Shown here: positions 22,849 to 31,201 of the stretch, piece by piece
How the letters are laid out: every line of letters starts with the position of its first letter
Position numbering within the stretch: the first letter of the stretch is position 1
Source: CAVCAD01 sp036653735
Lineage (GTDB): Bacteria > Bacillota_I > Bacilli_A > RF39 > UBA660
Assembly: GCA_036653735.1 (NCBI GenBank)
Contig: JAVVTI010000009.1
Coordinates: 1 to 32,601, forward strand
Reading direction: 5' to 3'
DNA: 32,601 bases
Position numbers and translations under genes: made by a program
The notes under the pieces: generated by a model
The model's input: only the letters and a program-made list of their open reading frames with translations
What the model was told of the DNA's origin: nothing
The model's database searches: none

Positions 22849-23403
22849 TTAATTAATATCTATTCTTACTATATTTGGTATACTATATCTAGATAATCTA
22901 TCTACTGCAAGCAAACCAACCTTTTCATTTTTAATAAACCCTTTATCATTAACCTGGAATATTAAAAATACCTCATCTGTTATTTGACTCTTATCATAAG
23001 TTACTTGAAGACCTCCAGTAGATTTAAATGTTATACTACTATATTCATTAAAGTTCTTAGTATTTAATACATCTTTAAATTTAATCCCAGTATACTTTCT
23101 TACTATTTTATTTTTACCATTAGATACTACAGCAATAAATCTAGTTACTGGAGTTTTCTCTAAATCTTTAGAAGTAATACTATCAAATTTATTTCCTAAA
23201 ACAGAAATAGAAAACGCTGGCAATTTGTAATCATATTTTTCTGCTTTAATAACACCAACTTTTTTAGTTGCATTATTATATGAATTTACAAAGCTATCCT
23301 CCTTATTATTTTTTACTAATTTTATTGTTAAATAAGTTAATGCAGATGACAATATAGCTGTTACAATTATTATTAATATTTTATTAATTAATTCTTTTTT
23401 CAT
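22849..23403 (-). CDS. Membrane-tethered extracytoplasmic protein, possibly SUOX-like fold
   Basis: A 184-residue protein with an N-terminal membrane anchor (about 8-29, ILIIIVTAILSSALTYLTI) and an extracytoplasmic domain. Its pattern RKYTGIKFKDVLNTKNF, ITFKSTGGLQVTYDKSQI, then a NDKGFIKNEKVGLLAVD segment and a final NIVRIDI strand recalls the molybdopterin oxidoreductase (SUOX-like) fold domain, in which a GvpLkdlL element, a DGY strand and a GplRLv element occur in this order. No Cys is present to hold a cofactor, so it would be a structural or binding version. It starts 17 bases after the stop of the repeat-tailed prepilin-like gene and may work with it. The fold assignment is tentative. 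Confidence 0.5.
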   Translation of the reverse strand: MKKELINKILIIIVTAILSSALTYLTIKLVKNNKEDSFVNSYNNATKKVGVIKAEKYDYKLPAFSISVLGNKFDSITSKDLEKTPVTRFIAVVSNGKNKIVRKYTGIKFKDVLNTKNFNEYSSITFKSTGGLQVTYDKSQITDEVFLIFQVNDKGFIKNEKVGLLAVDRLSRYSIPNIVRIDIN

Positions 23404-23420
23404 TTTTACCCTTTCTATAT

Positions 23421-24965
23421 TTAAAAATTAAAATCAAAGTTAAAATCAAAGTTAAAATCAAAGTTAAAATCAAAGTTGAAATCTAAATCACCTAGAGAAT
23501 CTAAGCCGGACAAATCAATATCACCAATACTATCTAACCCAGATAAATCTATATTTCCTATACCAGATAAATCCATATTTGCTAAATCATCAATGCTTGA
23601 TAAATCCATATTTCCCAAATCATCTAAACCAGATAAATCTATATTTCCTATATTATCTAAACCAGATGAATCTATCATACCATTACTTTGATTATTTGAC
23701 ACATTATATAATAAATTTCCTTGATTATCCGTCCAAACTCCTGTAGCTGGATTAAAATTGCAATTTCCTTTACAATCAGGATTATTTTTTGATATTTCAA
23801 CATTTTCTTGATGTAATTTATCTTTATCTTCTTTAGAGATATTAGGGTCTCCCCATTTTTCCGAATTTTTTTGCATTTGACAAGTAGAATCGCATGTATC
23901 AATTATCGGATAATCAAATCCTCCACCCGTTCCTGGATAAAATGGAATATCTATTATAGTATCTTTTTTTTGAAACTTAATATCAAACGAAGTACTTTCA
24001 CTACATACATTTACTTCATTACAAGCTTTAACTAAAATAGTCTTATTATCAAAATTATCTTTATCAACACTCAAAGTAGCACTACTAGCTAAAGTATCAA
24101 GACTAATCCATTTATTATTATCTTTAAGAGTATAATAATAAGTTATATCACTTACTGTATTATTAGAATTACTTATATTTAATACTCCTATATCACCCTT
24201 AAAACTACCAGTCATATTTACTTGATTAGTTGCTGGTATTACAAGTGGTTTATTAGGAATATCTTTATCTATATTAATACCATTAATACATTTCATACTT
24301 CCTACTACATTATTTGATACAGCATACACACATACCTGCATATTTTTACCACTTGTATTTATATTAATCTTTTTATTTATCCTATCTATTTGAAGTAAAG
24401 ATGAATTTTCTACTCCATTAAGTTTATAATTAATAGTAGGATTCTCTGAAGAAATAATATTACCTAATATAACCTCATAATCCATTACAGCATCTTTATA
24501 CCAACCATTAACTTTTGTTCCAGAAATATTTAATTTAATACTTGGACTATCACACGTCTCTATTTTTGTAGTATCTATAAAATTCTTAGTTATATAGTCT
24601 CTTTCTACTTTAATTAAGGTATCATTAGTATAAATTTCATTTGTATCAGGATCAATTAAGTTCTTCTCATTAGATAAGTTTATATACTTTTTTTCTTTCA
24701 AAGATCCAACTGAGACACAATAAAATTCATTTTTAATAGTATTATTAGATACATCTATTTTACCACTCCAGTCATCATCTTTTACAAAATCCATAGCATA
24801 ATATGTAGCTGCTTTATGAAGAAATTGTACTGATACTTTTTCATTTTTGTTTTCACTTTTTCTAATTATTTTCATTACGCCAACAGAAGTTATTGCTATA
24901 ATTACACCTAAAATAGCTATAACACCTAATAATTCAAAAAATGTAAATCCTTTTTTTGTTTTCAC
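23421..24965 (-). CDS. Large prepilin-like protein with 11-residue repeats and (DFNF)5 tail
   Basis: A 514-residue protein with a type IV prepilin leader: MKTKKG, cleavage before Phe, then FTFFELLGVIAILGVIIAIT, with Glu at mature position 5. A short pilin-like part is followed by beta-rich, possibly Ig-like segments with scattered Cys pairs (about 140-330), a Gly-rich turn (PGTGGGFDYP) and a Cys-containing linker (DTCDSTC, NPDCKGNCNF). From about 435 to 494 come 11-residue repeats of the form GLDxLGNIDLS, then DFNF repeated five times to the last residue. Start is GTG at 24965, six bases after GGAAGG. It lies downstream of lemA and DUF2207. Far larger than ordinary pilins; probably a surface or pilus-tip protein. 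Function unknown. Confidence 0.8.
   Translation of the reverse strand: MKTKKGFTFFELLGVIAILGVIIAITSVGVMKIIRKSENKNEKVSVQFLHKAATYYAMDFVKDDDWSGKIDVSNNTIKNEFYCVSVGSLKEKKYINLSNEKNLIDPDTNEIYTNDTLIKVERDYITKNFIDTTKIETCDSPSIKLNISGTKVNGWYKDAVMDYEVILGNIISSENPTINYKLNGVENSSLLQIDRINKKININTSGKNMQVCVYAVSNNVVGSMKCINGINIDKDIPNKPLVIPATNQVNMTGSFKGDIGVLNISNSNNTVSDITYYYTLKDNNKWISLDTLASSATLSVDKDNFDNKTILVKACNEVNVCSESTSFDIKFQKKDTIIDIPFYPGTGGGFDYPIIDTCDSTCQMQKNSEKWGDPNISKEDKDKLHQENVEISKNNPDCKGNCNFNPATGVWTDNQGNLLYNVSNNQSNGMIDSSGLDNIGNIDLSGLDDLGNMDLSSIDDLANMDLSGIGNIDLSGLDSIGDIDLSGLDSLGDLDFNFDFNFDFNFDFNFDFNF
23430..23477 (-). repeat. 12-bp tandem repeat array encoding the DFNF tail
   Basis: Four perfect copies of AAAATCAAAGTT (plus-strand reading) in a row, flanked by partial copies. 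In the gene each unit encodes four residues, so gain or loss of a copy changes tail length without shifting the frame. Identity at the DNA level, not only in protein, suggests recent expansion by slippage. Confidence 0.9.
23478..23663 (-). repeat. Degenerate 33-bp repeats encoding GLDxLGNIDLS units
   Basis: About five to six imperfect 33-base units containing variants of CCAGATAAATCTATATTTCC (plus-strand reading); one unit is 9 bases shorter (the segment encoding GIGNIDLS). They encode the Leu/Ile-Asp-Ser-Gly repeat region before the DFNF tail. Third-position differences between units show they are older than the 12-bp array. Confidence 0.8.
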
Positions 24966-25006
24966 TTTTTCCCTTCCTTTTCTAAAATAATTATATTTGT
25001 AGTTTA

Positions 25007-26893
25007 TTAAAAGCCAGAACCACCTCCTCCGCCTCCAAAAGATGAGCCTCCTGAAAATCCACCTCCAGAGCCTCCACCAGATGATGAACTTGATGATGAA
25101 ATTTCAGCAGCTGAAATAGCACTATTAACAGATGATGTAACTGATGCATTTAAATCAGGTGCAAATGATGAGTACATCATATAATCAAATAGCATATCTT
25201 GTGATGAATAGTTAGGATTAATCTCTTCTATTTTAATTTTCATTGTCTTTTGAACTTTAGAAGCAAGTCCAAATATTGTAGCATATACTAAATATCTCTC
25301 CCAAAGTTTTATTTCAGGTAATTCTTTTTCATCAAATCTACCAAAATCATTCAAAAAGTTTTTAAACGCATTCCATTTATTATAATCTTCATTTCCCTTA
25401 GGACTTCTTTTTGATACACTAAGTACATAAATTATAAATAAGAAACTAGAAACTGCAATTATAACAAATAATAATATACTTATACCAAAATAAAAAACTA
25501 AAAATGATGCAATAGCTCCAAATACACCATAAAGTAAATATGTTGTTTTATTATTATTTTCAAAAAAATTTAAATTAACTGCTTCTTTCTCTACATTATT
25601 TTGCCATGATATAAAACCTTCATATAATACATTTTTACCCGCAGAAGATGTCTTTTTACCACTTTTCTTAATTTCAGAAATCATTACTTTATTATTTGAT
25701 CCTATCTTAGTAAACAATAAATCAATAAGTATAGATTCACTTTCATTTACATTATCAGTATTTAACAAAGTAAAAGTATAATCCTTCTTAGTAGCACTTT
25801 CTACCTCTATATTTTTCTTATATATTAAATTTAATATAGATGCAGAAAATGCATTAGTAGAAATTTTTTTCTTCATTAAATAATCAATAATCTCTACATT
25901 ATAATCATCTATAAATTCTCTATTATATTTTTGTTTAAAAGAACTCTTATATTCTTTATCATATTTTTTATATACTACTACAAAAAAGAATATAAGTCCT
26001 ACTATATAAATCACAGATAAGCCGCCTACTCCATACACAACTAATTTATTAAGCATTCTTTCCTTATTAGCACTATCAGCCTTTTCATTTTCTATTTCAA
26101 GTATTAATGGTAAGGCCTCCATATGTGATTTCTTTGATTCATTAATATTTATAGGAAATAACGTTTTATCATAAGCTAACCTTAAATCAGTAGTAGTAGA
26201 GCGTAAATTATTTACTTTTAAAACAGCCCCTTTACCTCCCTCAATAATAAAAGATTCACCATTAAGTGGACCATGAGCCCATACCTTTAAATTCTTATCA
26301 GCAGATGGAAGAAAAACATATATAGCTACTTCTTCTATCTCATCCTTATAATTTTTACCTATAAAAGGATAATAAAATTCAGCAACATCATCATGCTCAA
26401 CTACTAAATTAGTAATTACATAATCAATATAAAAAAGAGCATATCCATTACTTGTCTCATTATACATTTTAATATTAACGCTATCATTATTCTGTTGTAC
26501 ATTATATGTTTGATTACCTGGTCCTTCAAACATAGTTATATTCTTTTTTATAAATTCATCTGTAAAGTCTTTTACACCATTTATTTTAGTATGACCAATA
26601 CCAACAGATATTTTATCTATACTAGTTCCATTATAAATATCACTTGAATATAAACTATTCTTAGTTTTATCAAATTTCATAACACTATTATCTTTAAAAT
26701 AAATATCTCTTATATATCCATTAAGACTACCCTCTACTTCTATAAGCTCTTTAACATGAAGAGCTCCAGCAATCTCTATCTCAGAGTTAATATAAAGCTT
26801 ATTTACTTTATAATCAGGTGTTACTTCAGCATTTACTATAAAAAATGGTATAAATATTAAAAGTAATACAAAATATTTTAAAGTCTTTCTCAT
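25007..26893 (-). CDS. DUF2207-family membrane protein with Gly-rich C-terminus
   Basis: A 628-residue protein with a signal peptide (1-22, ending IVNA), a large extracytoplasmic beta-rich DUF2207 domain (about 30-250, including GALHVKELIEVEGSLNGYIRDIY), a membrane helix (about 285-310), a cytoplasmic domain (YNREFIDDYNVEIIDYLMKKKIS...IEVESATKKDYTF), two close membrane helices (about 450-490), and a low-complexity Ser/Gly tail ending SFGGGGGGSGF. DUF2207 proteins often sit beside lemA, as here, but their role is not established. AAAGGAGAG precedes the ATG. A terminator-like hairpin separates it from lemA and may attenuate it. Confidence 0.85.
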   Translation of the reverse strand: MRKTLKYFVLLLIFIPFFIVNAEVTPDYKVNKLYINSEIEIAGALHVKELIEVEGSLNGYIRDIYFKDNSVMKFDKTKNSLYSSDIYNGTSIDKISVGIGHTKINGVKDFTDEFIKKNITMFEGPGNQTYNVQQNNDSVNIKMYNETSNGYALFYIDYVITNLVVEHDDVAEFYYPFIGKNYKDEIEEVAIYVFLPSADKNLKVWAHGPLNGESFIIEGGKGAVLKVNNLRSTTTDLRLAYDKTLFPININESKKSHMEALPLILEIENEKADSANKERMLNKLVVYGVGGLSVIYIVGLIFFFVVVYKKYDKEYKSSFKQKYNREFIDDYNVEIIDYLMKKKISTNAFSASILNLIYKKNIEVESATKKDYTFTLLNTDNVNESESILIDLLFTKIGSNNKVMISEIKKSGKKTSSAGKNVLYEGFISWQNNVEKEAVNLNFFENNNKTTYLLYGVFGAIASFLVFYFGISILLFVIIAVSSFLFIIYVLSVSKRSPKGNEDYNKWNAFKNFLNDFGRFDEKELPEIKLWERYLVYATIFGLASKVQKTMKIKIEEINPNYSSQDMLFDYMMYSSFAPDLNASVTSSVNSAISAAEISSSSSSSGGGSGGGFSGGSSFGGGGGGSGF

Positions 26894-26908
26894 TTTCTCT
26901 CCTTTATA

Positions 26909-26934
26909 AAAAGCTTACCCTAAGGTAAGCTTTT
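26909..26934 (-). terminator. Intrinsic terminator or attenuator between lemA and the DUF2207 gene
   Basis: Perfect 11-bp stem AAAAGCTTACC (26909-26919) and GGTAAGCTTTT (26924-26934) with loop CTAA. On the minus strand it ends in TTTTTATAAAGGAG, so the T-run leads straight into the ribosome site of the next gene. It probably terminates part of the lemA transcript; no separate promoter for the DUF2207 gene is evident. Confidence 0.75.
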
Positions 26935-26940
26935 AATTAT

Positions 26941-27492
26941 TTAAAACTTTACTTTAGGAGCTTCTTTTTCAGTTTCTTTAACTTCAAAGAATGGTTCTTT
27001 AGTAAATTTAAACATACTAGCTATAACATTAGATGGAAACATTTCTATTTTGTTATTTAAACTAAGAACGTTATCATTATAAAATTGCCTAGCAAAAGCA
27101 ATTTTATCTTCTGTATCAGAAAGTGTTTCTTGTAAACTAATAAATCCAGCATTAGCCTTTAAATCAGGATAACTTTCAGCTACAGCCATTAAACGACTGA
27201 GTGCACCAGATAACTCACCACTAGCTTCCATTTCCTCTTTTGATGTACTAGCATTACTAAATTTATTTCTTGCTTCGATAACATTTTCTAAAGTTTCTTT
27301 CTCATGTTTAGCATAACCTTTAACAGTTTCTATAAGGTTAGGAATAAGATCAAATCTTCTTTTAAGTTGAACATCAATTTGAGACCATTGATCTTTAACC
27401 TTATTTCTTAAACTAACTAAAGAATTATAACTAAATACAACAAATATTACTAAAAGAAATGTTATACCTAAAATAATATACAATACTACCAT
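26941..27492 (-). CDS. lemA: LemA family protein
   Basis: A 183-residue protein with one N-terminal membrane helix (about 3-22) and the LemA helical domain: YNSLVSLRNKVKDQWSQIDVQLKRR, FDLIPNLIETVKGYAKHEK, ARQFYNDNVLSLNNKIEMFPSNVIA. Length and motifs are typical. The biochemical role of LemA is unclear; the domain is expected outside the membrane. The C-terminal tail is charged (VKETEKEAPKVKF). It follows pheT by 25 bases and precedes a DUF2207 gene, a frequent pairing. Confidence 0.95.
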   Translation of the reverse strand: MVVLYIILGITFLLVIFVVFSYNSLVSLRNKVKDQWSQIDVQLKRRFDLIPNLIETVKGYAKHEKETLENVIEARNKFSNASTSKEEMEASGELSGALSRLMAVAESYPDLKANAGFISLQETLSDTEDKIAFARQFYNDNVLSLNNKIEMFPSNVIASMFKFTKEPFFEVKETEKEAPKVKF

Positions 27493-27517
27493 ATTTCCTC
27501 CTCTATAATTTATTATA

Positions 27518-29887
27518 CTATTTATTTCTTAAAATTGCACCATATTTCTTTATTATTATGTCAATAATATTATTAAATTCTTTTTGTACTTCATCATCTC
27601 TTAAAGTTCTTATTAAACTACTAAATGTTAAAGAAAGAGCAATAGAAATTTTATCTTCCTCTATATTTGATCCAGTATATATATCAAATGGTGTAACACA
27701 CTTAACTAAAGAAGATGTTTTCTTTATAGTAGTTAAAATATCATTATAAGAAATATCTTTATTAATTATAAATGCTACATCTTTTATAATTGTTGGATAC
27801 AAAGAAGGCTCTATAAAAGATATTTTCTTAGTATTAAATTCAAACAGTTTACTAAGAGATATCTCAAGAACAAATACATCATCTTTAGTTACAGATGGTA
27901 ATACCTTACCTGCATACCCAATAGAAATATTATCTATTAATATATTAGCACTTACTAAAGGATTAATTTCCTTAAGAGGTTTATCTATTTTAATAAATTT
28001 AACTCTATCATTAAGACCTAAATACCTAAATATGTTTTCAATTATACCTTTAAGTACATAAAAGTCACTCTTTATTGTTGTCTTTTTAAATTCATCTCCA
28101 GTATATTTACCACTAATAAGAATTCCTAGTAAGGTTTCTTCATTATATAATAAATCATATACATTAGATATTTCATATATATTAATATCTTTAATATTCC
28201 TAGCTTTATTATACTCATATACATTATATAATGATGAAACTAAGGAAGTTCTTATAGTATTTTTATCATTACTCATAGGTTTTAAAACCTTAAGACATTC
28301 TTTATTATTAAATGTTTTACTCATAGAACTACTTATTAATGAATATGTTTTTACCTCACTTAATAAAAGATTTCTTAATCTTTTAGATATATCTTTTCTT
28401 AGTTGAGTCTTAGGTAAATACATACCTTTAGTAATAGGAAGAACTGGTAATTTACCCACTATCTTATCATAACCATATAGTCTTCCTATTTCTTCTACTA
28501 AATCTTCCTTTATAGTAATATCCATTCTTCTTCTAGGAACAGTTACTGTATATATATCATCTTTAAACTCAAAACTAAAACCTAGTTTATTAAATATTTC
28601 ATCTATAATACTCTTATCTATATTAATACCTAACATCTTATTAATTTTATCAATACTTATCTCTAACTTATTAACTCTTTTATTAGTTTCATCATGAATC
28701 AGCGTATCCTTTAGTGGCATACCAGATGCATATTTTTCTAGTAAGTAAACCGCTCTATTAATAGCTTCATAAGTATATTCATAATTCAAATCTTTTTCTA
28801 AACGTATACTTGCTTCACTTCTTAAACTATGTTTAATAGAAGTCTTTCTAACACTTAAAGTATTAAATAAAGCACTTTCTATTACTATCTTACTAGTATT
28901 TTTATCTATCATAGTATTAAGTCCACCCATAACACCTGCTAAAGCAACACTTTCTTTACCATTAGTTATAACTATATCATCTTTAGTTAAATCTCTTGTT
29001 ACATTATCTAATGTAACTAATTTCTCTTTATCTAGTGCATTTCTAACAAGTATTTCATTACCTAACTTATCTTTATCAAAAAAATGTAGTGGTTGTCCAT
29101 ACTCAAGCATTACATAATTAGATATATCTACTACATTATTAATACTTCTTATACCACAAGACTCTAATCTATTTTTAATAAATAATGGTGAATCTTTAAT
29201 AACTATATTATCTACTTCTTTTAATAAATAAAGAAAGCAATCTTTAGTTTCAACTTTTAATGATAAATTATCTTTTATACTTTTATTATCTTCTTTAAAA
29301 TTAGAAGTAGGTAATAAAACCTTCTTCCCTGTAACACTTGCCACTTCATATGCAAAACCTATATGATTAGTACAATCACCTCTATTAGGATTTAAATCCA
29401 AAGTTAAAATAATATCATCAAGCATTAAATACTTAATAACATCCTCTCCTACTATAGCATCTTTATCAAGTACACATATTCCCTTACTATATGTTTCATC
29501 ATTTTTTTCTTCTAACCCAAGTTCATATAAAGCACATATCATTCCATAAGATTGAATACCTCTTATAGTACTTTGTTTAATAATAAAGTTTCCTGGTAAT
29601 ACACATCCTGGAAGAGCTACAATAACTTTTATCCCTTCTTTTACATTTGATGCTCCACATACTATCTGTACTGTATCACTAAGAATATCTACCATACATA
29701 CATTAAGATGATCAGAGTCCTCATGAGGCTTTACACTAAGTATTTTACCTACTACTAAGTTATCTATATTTTTATTTATAGTACTCTCTACATTTATACC
29801 AGCAAAAGTTATTTTAGATGATAACTCTTCTATATTATCATTATCAAGTTCTATATAATCATTTAACCACTTTAAACTTACTTGCAT
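27518..29887 (-). CDS. pheT: Phenylalanine-tRNA ligase beta subunit
   Basis: Forms the alpha2-beta2 synthetase with PheS, recognises tRNA-Phe and edits mischarged Tyr. The 789 residues contain, in order, the EMAP/OB tRNA-binding domain (about 40-150, VVGKILSVKPHEDSDHLNVCMVD), the B3/B4 editing domain (INNVVDISNYVMLEYGQPLHFFD), the B5 domain (PRRRMDITIKEDLVEEIGRLYGYDKI), a catalytic-like core, and a C-terminal FDX-ACB domain (LYPTIIKDVAFIINKDISY...RTLRDDEV). Full length for the family. Its ATG follows the pheS stop by three bases. Confidence 0.98.
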   Translation of the reverse strand: MQVSLKWLNDYIELDNDNIEELSSKITFAGINVESTINKNIDNLVVGKILSVKPHEDSDHLNVCMVDILSDTVQIVCGASNVKEGIKVIVALPGCVLPGNFIIKQSTIRGIQSYGMICALYELGLEEKNDETYSKGICVLDKDAIVGEDVIKYLMLDDIILTLDLNPNRGDCTNHIGFAYEVASVTGKKVLLPTSNFKEDNKSIKDNLSLKVETKDCFLYLLKEVDNIVIKDSPLFIKNRLESCGIRSINNVVDISNYVMLEYGQPLHFFDKDKLGNEILVRNALDKEKLVTLDNVTRDLTKDDIVITNGKESVALAGVMGGLNTMIDKNTSKIVIESALFNTLSVRKTSIKHSLRSEASIRLEKDLNYEYTYEAINRAVYLLEKYASGMPLKDTLIHDETNKRVNKLEISIDKINKMLGINIDKSIIDEIFNKLGFSFEFKDDIYTVTVPRRRMDITIKEDLVEEIGRLYGYDKIVGKLPVLPITKGMYLPKTQLRKDISKRLRNLLLSEVKTYSLISSSMSKTFNNKECLKVLKPMSNDKNTIRTSLVSSLYNVYEYNKARNIKDINIYEISNVYDLLYNEETLLGILISGKYTGDEFKKTTIKSDFYVLKGIIENIFRYLGLNDRVKFIKIDKPLKEINPLVSANILIDNISIGYAGKVLPSVTKDDVFVLEISLSKLFEFNTKKISFIEPSLYPTIIKDVAFIINKDISYNDILTTIKKTSSLVKCVTPFDIYTGSNIEEDKISIALSLTFSSLIRTLRDDEVQKEFNNIIDIIIKKYGAILRNK

Positions 29888-29890
29888 ACT

Positions 29891-30934
29891 TTAATTTTCC
29901 CTTCTACTAAATATCTCTTTACTTCTTAAATCATTTGTATAAAATGTTCTTATATTATTAATTCCATACTTAATCATAGAAATTCTTTCTATACCAAAAC
30001 CAAAAGCAAATCCAGTAAATAAATCTGAATCATACCCACAATTATTTAGTACATTAGGATGTACTAACCCTGCTCCTCCTATAGTAATCCAACCAGTATT
30101 TTTACATACATTACAACCCTTTGAATTACAATTAAAACATGATATATCAAACTCAATAGAAGGATCTGTAAACGGATAATAACTTGGTCTAAAACGAGTA
30201 GATACATTATTTCCAAATAAATGATGAACCATTAACTCTAAAGTCCCTTTTAAGTCAGCTAAAGAAATATCTTTATCAACAAGAAGACCTTCAATTTGCA
30301 TAAATTGATGAGAATGAGAAGCATCATCATAATCTCTTCTATATGTTTTACCAGGACAAATAATCCTAATACTTGTTTTTTCTTTATTATCTAACATAGT
30401 TCTTATTTGTACTGGAGAAGTTTGACTACGAAGTAATATCTCTTCTCCCTCTATATAGAAAGTATCCTGTTCATCCCTTGCTGGATGTCCAATAGGTAAA
30501 TTAAGTAACTCAAAATTATATAAATCTTTTTCTACTTCTGGTCCCTCTACTACAGTATATCCCATAGAAATAAATAAACTCTCTAAGTCCTCTATTACCT
30601 TCTCAAGTATATGTGGAGTTCCCTCATTAATAGAAAGACCAGGTAAAGTAATATCCTCTTTATCTTTTTGTAATTCCTTAACTAAATTTTCATTATAAAT
30701 TTCCTCTGCTTTACTTTTTATAATTTCATCAAATTTATTTCTAAATTCATTTACTAAAACTCCTGCTTCTTTCTTTTCATCAGATGTTAAGTTATACATA
30801 TTTTTCATAATATCTGCAAAAGTACTCTTTTTACCTAAATAAAATGATTTAATATTATTAATATCATTTGTATTTACACATTCACTTATTTTAACAATAG
30901 CTTCCTTAATTAAATTATCCAATTTTTCTTTCAT
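29891..30934 (-). CDS. pheS: Phenylalanine-tRNA ligase alpha subunit
   Basis: Catalytic subunit that activates Phe and charges tRNA-Phe. After an N-terminal coiled coil the class II core shows motif 2 (ICPGKTYRRDYDDASHSHQFMQIEGLLVD), the Gram-positive Cys-rich insert CFNCNSKGCNVCKNTGWI, GGAGLVHPNVL and motif 3 GFAFGFGIERISMIKYGI. I start at the ATG at 30934, five bases after AGGAG; a TTG six codons upstream would put that ribosome site inside the gene. Regulated by the T-box leader directly upstream. Length 347 residues is usual. Confidence 0.98.
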   Translation of the reverse strand: MKEKLDNLIKEAIVKISECVNTNDINNIKSFYLGKKSTFADIMKNMYNLTSDEKKEAGVLVNEFRNKFDEIIKSKAEEIYNENLVKELQKDKEDITLPGLSINEGTPHILEKVIEDLESLFISMGYTVVEGPEVEKDLYNFELLNLPIGHPARDEQDTFYIEGEEILLRSQTSPVQIRTMLDNKEKTSIRIICPGKTYRRDYDDASHSHQFMQIEGLLVDKDISLADLKGTLELMVHHLFGNNVSTRFRPSYYPFTDPSIEFDISCFNCNSKGCNVCKNTGWITIGGAGLVHPNVLNNCGYDSDLFTGFAFGFGIERISMIKYGINNIRTFYTNDLRSKEIFSRREN

Positions 30935-30949
30935 TTTATCTCCTTCTAA

Positions 30950-31158
30950 CAAATAAAAACTTTATAAATAAGGACGAGTTATTCCCGCGGTACCACCTCT
31001 TTTCATAAAGTATTATGCTTCTTTAATAGTTATCGCCTAATTTACGCTTTTATTTATTAAAAGATGAACCTTCCTTAAAAACATTATATTAATTTCCATC
31101 AACCATTAACTTTCTATAATAATATTCTTAGTACTACTTCTTTCATAAAAGATTTTAT
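30950..31158 (-). promoter_or_regulatory. T-box riboswitch controlling pheS-pheT
   Basis: The leader carries the highly conserved T-box sequence GAGGTGGTACCGCGG (30985-30999, minus strand), which pairs with the acceptor end of uncharged tRNA. Upstream are stem I-like elements (GGTTGATGGAAATTAA, about 31090-31107) and a candidate specifier codon TTC for Phe at 31066-31068. Downstream, CTTTAT near 31010 can pair with ATAAAG at 30961-30966 to form the base of a terminator followed by TTTTTATTT. Uncharged tRNA-Phe should favour antitermination and raise pheST expression. The boundaries are approximate. Confidence 0.93.
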
Positions 31159-31164
31159 ATTTAA

Positions 31165-31193
31165 ATTATAACTTATTATTTATATAATATCAA
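31165..31193 (-). promoter_or_regulatory. SigA-type promoter of the pheST T-box leader
   Basis: On the minus strand -35 TTGATA (31188-31193), 17-base spacer, perfect -10 TATAAT (31165-31170). The -35 box ends nine bases from the stop of the upstream serine hydrolase gene. Predicted start near 31158 gives a T-box leader of about 220 nucleotides. Confidence 0.85.
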
Positions 31194-31201
31194 GAAATGT
31201 T

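Noticed and set aside
23430..23663. Tandem repeats considered as a CRISPR array
   Set aside because: The units are directly adjacent without unique spacers, they keep a reading frame, and no cas gene is near.
23476..23902. Open frames in other frames of the repeat-tailed prepilin gene
   Set aside because: One only mirrors the 33-bp repeats on the other strand and the other is a Lys/Ile-rich shadow; the prepilin frame has a leader, a ribosome site and a sensible architecture.
27558..27749. Plus-strand open frame opposite pheT
   Set aside because: Antisense to the conserved FDX-ACB domain of PheT.
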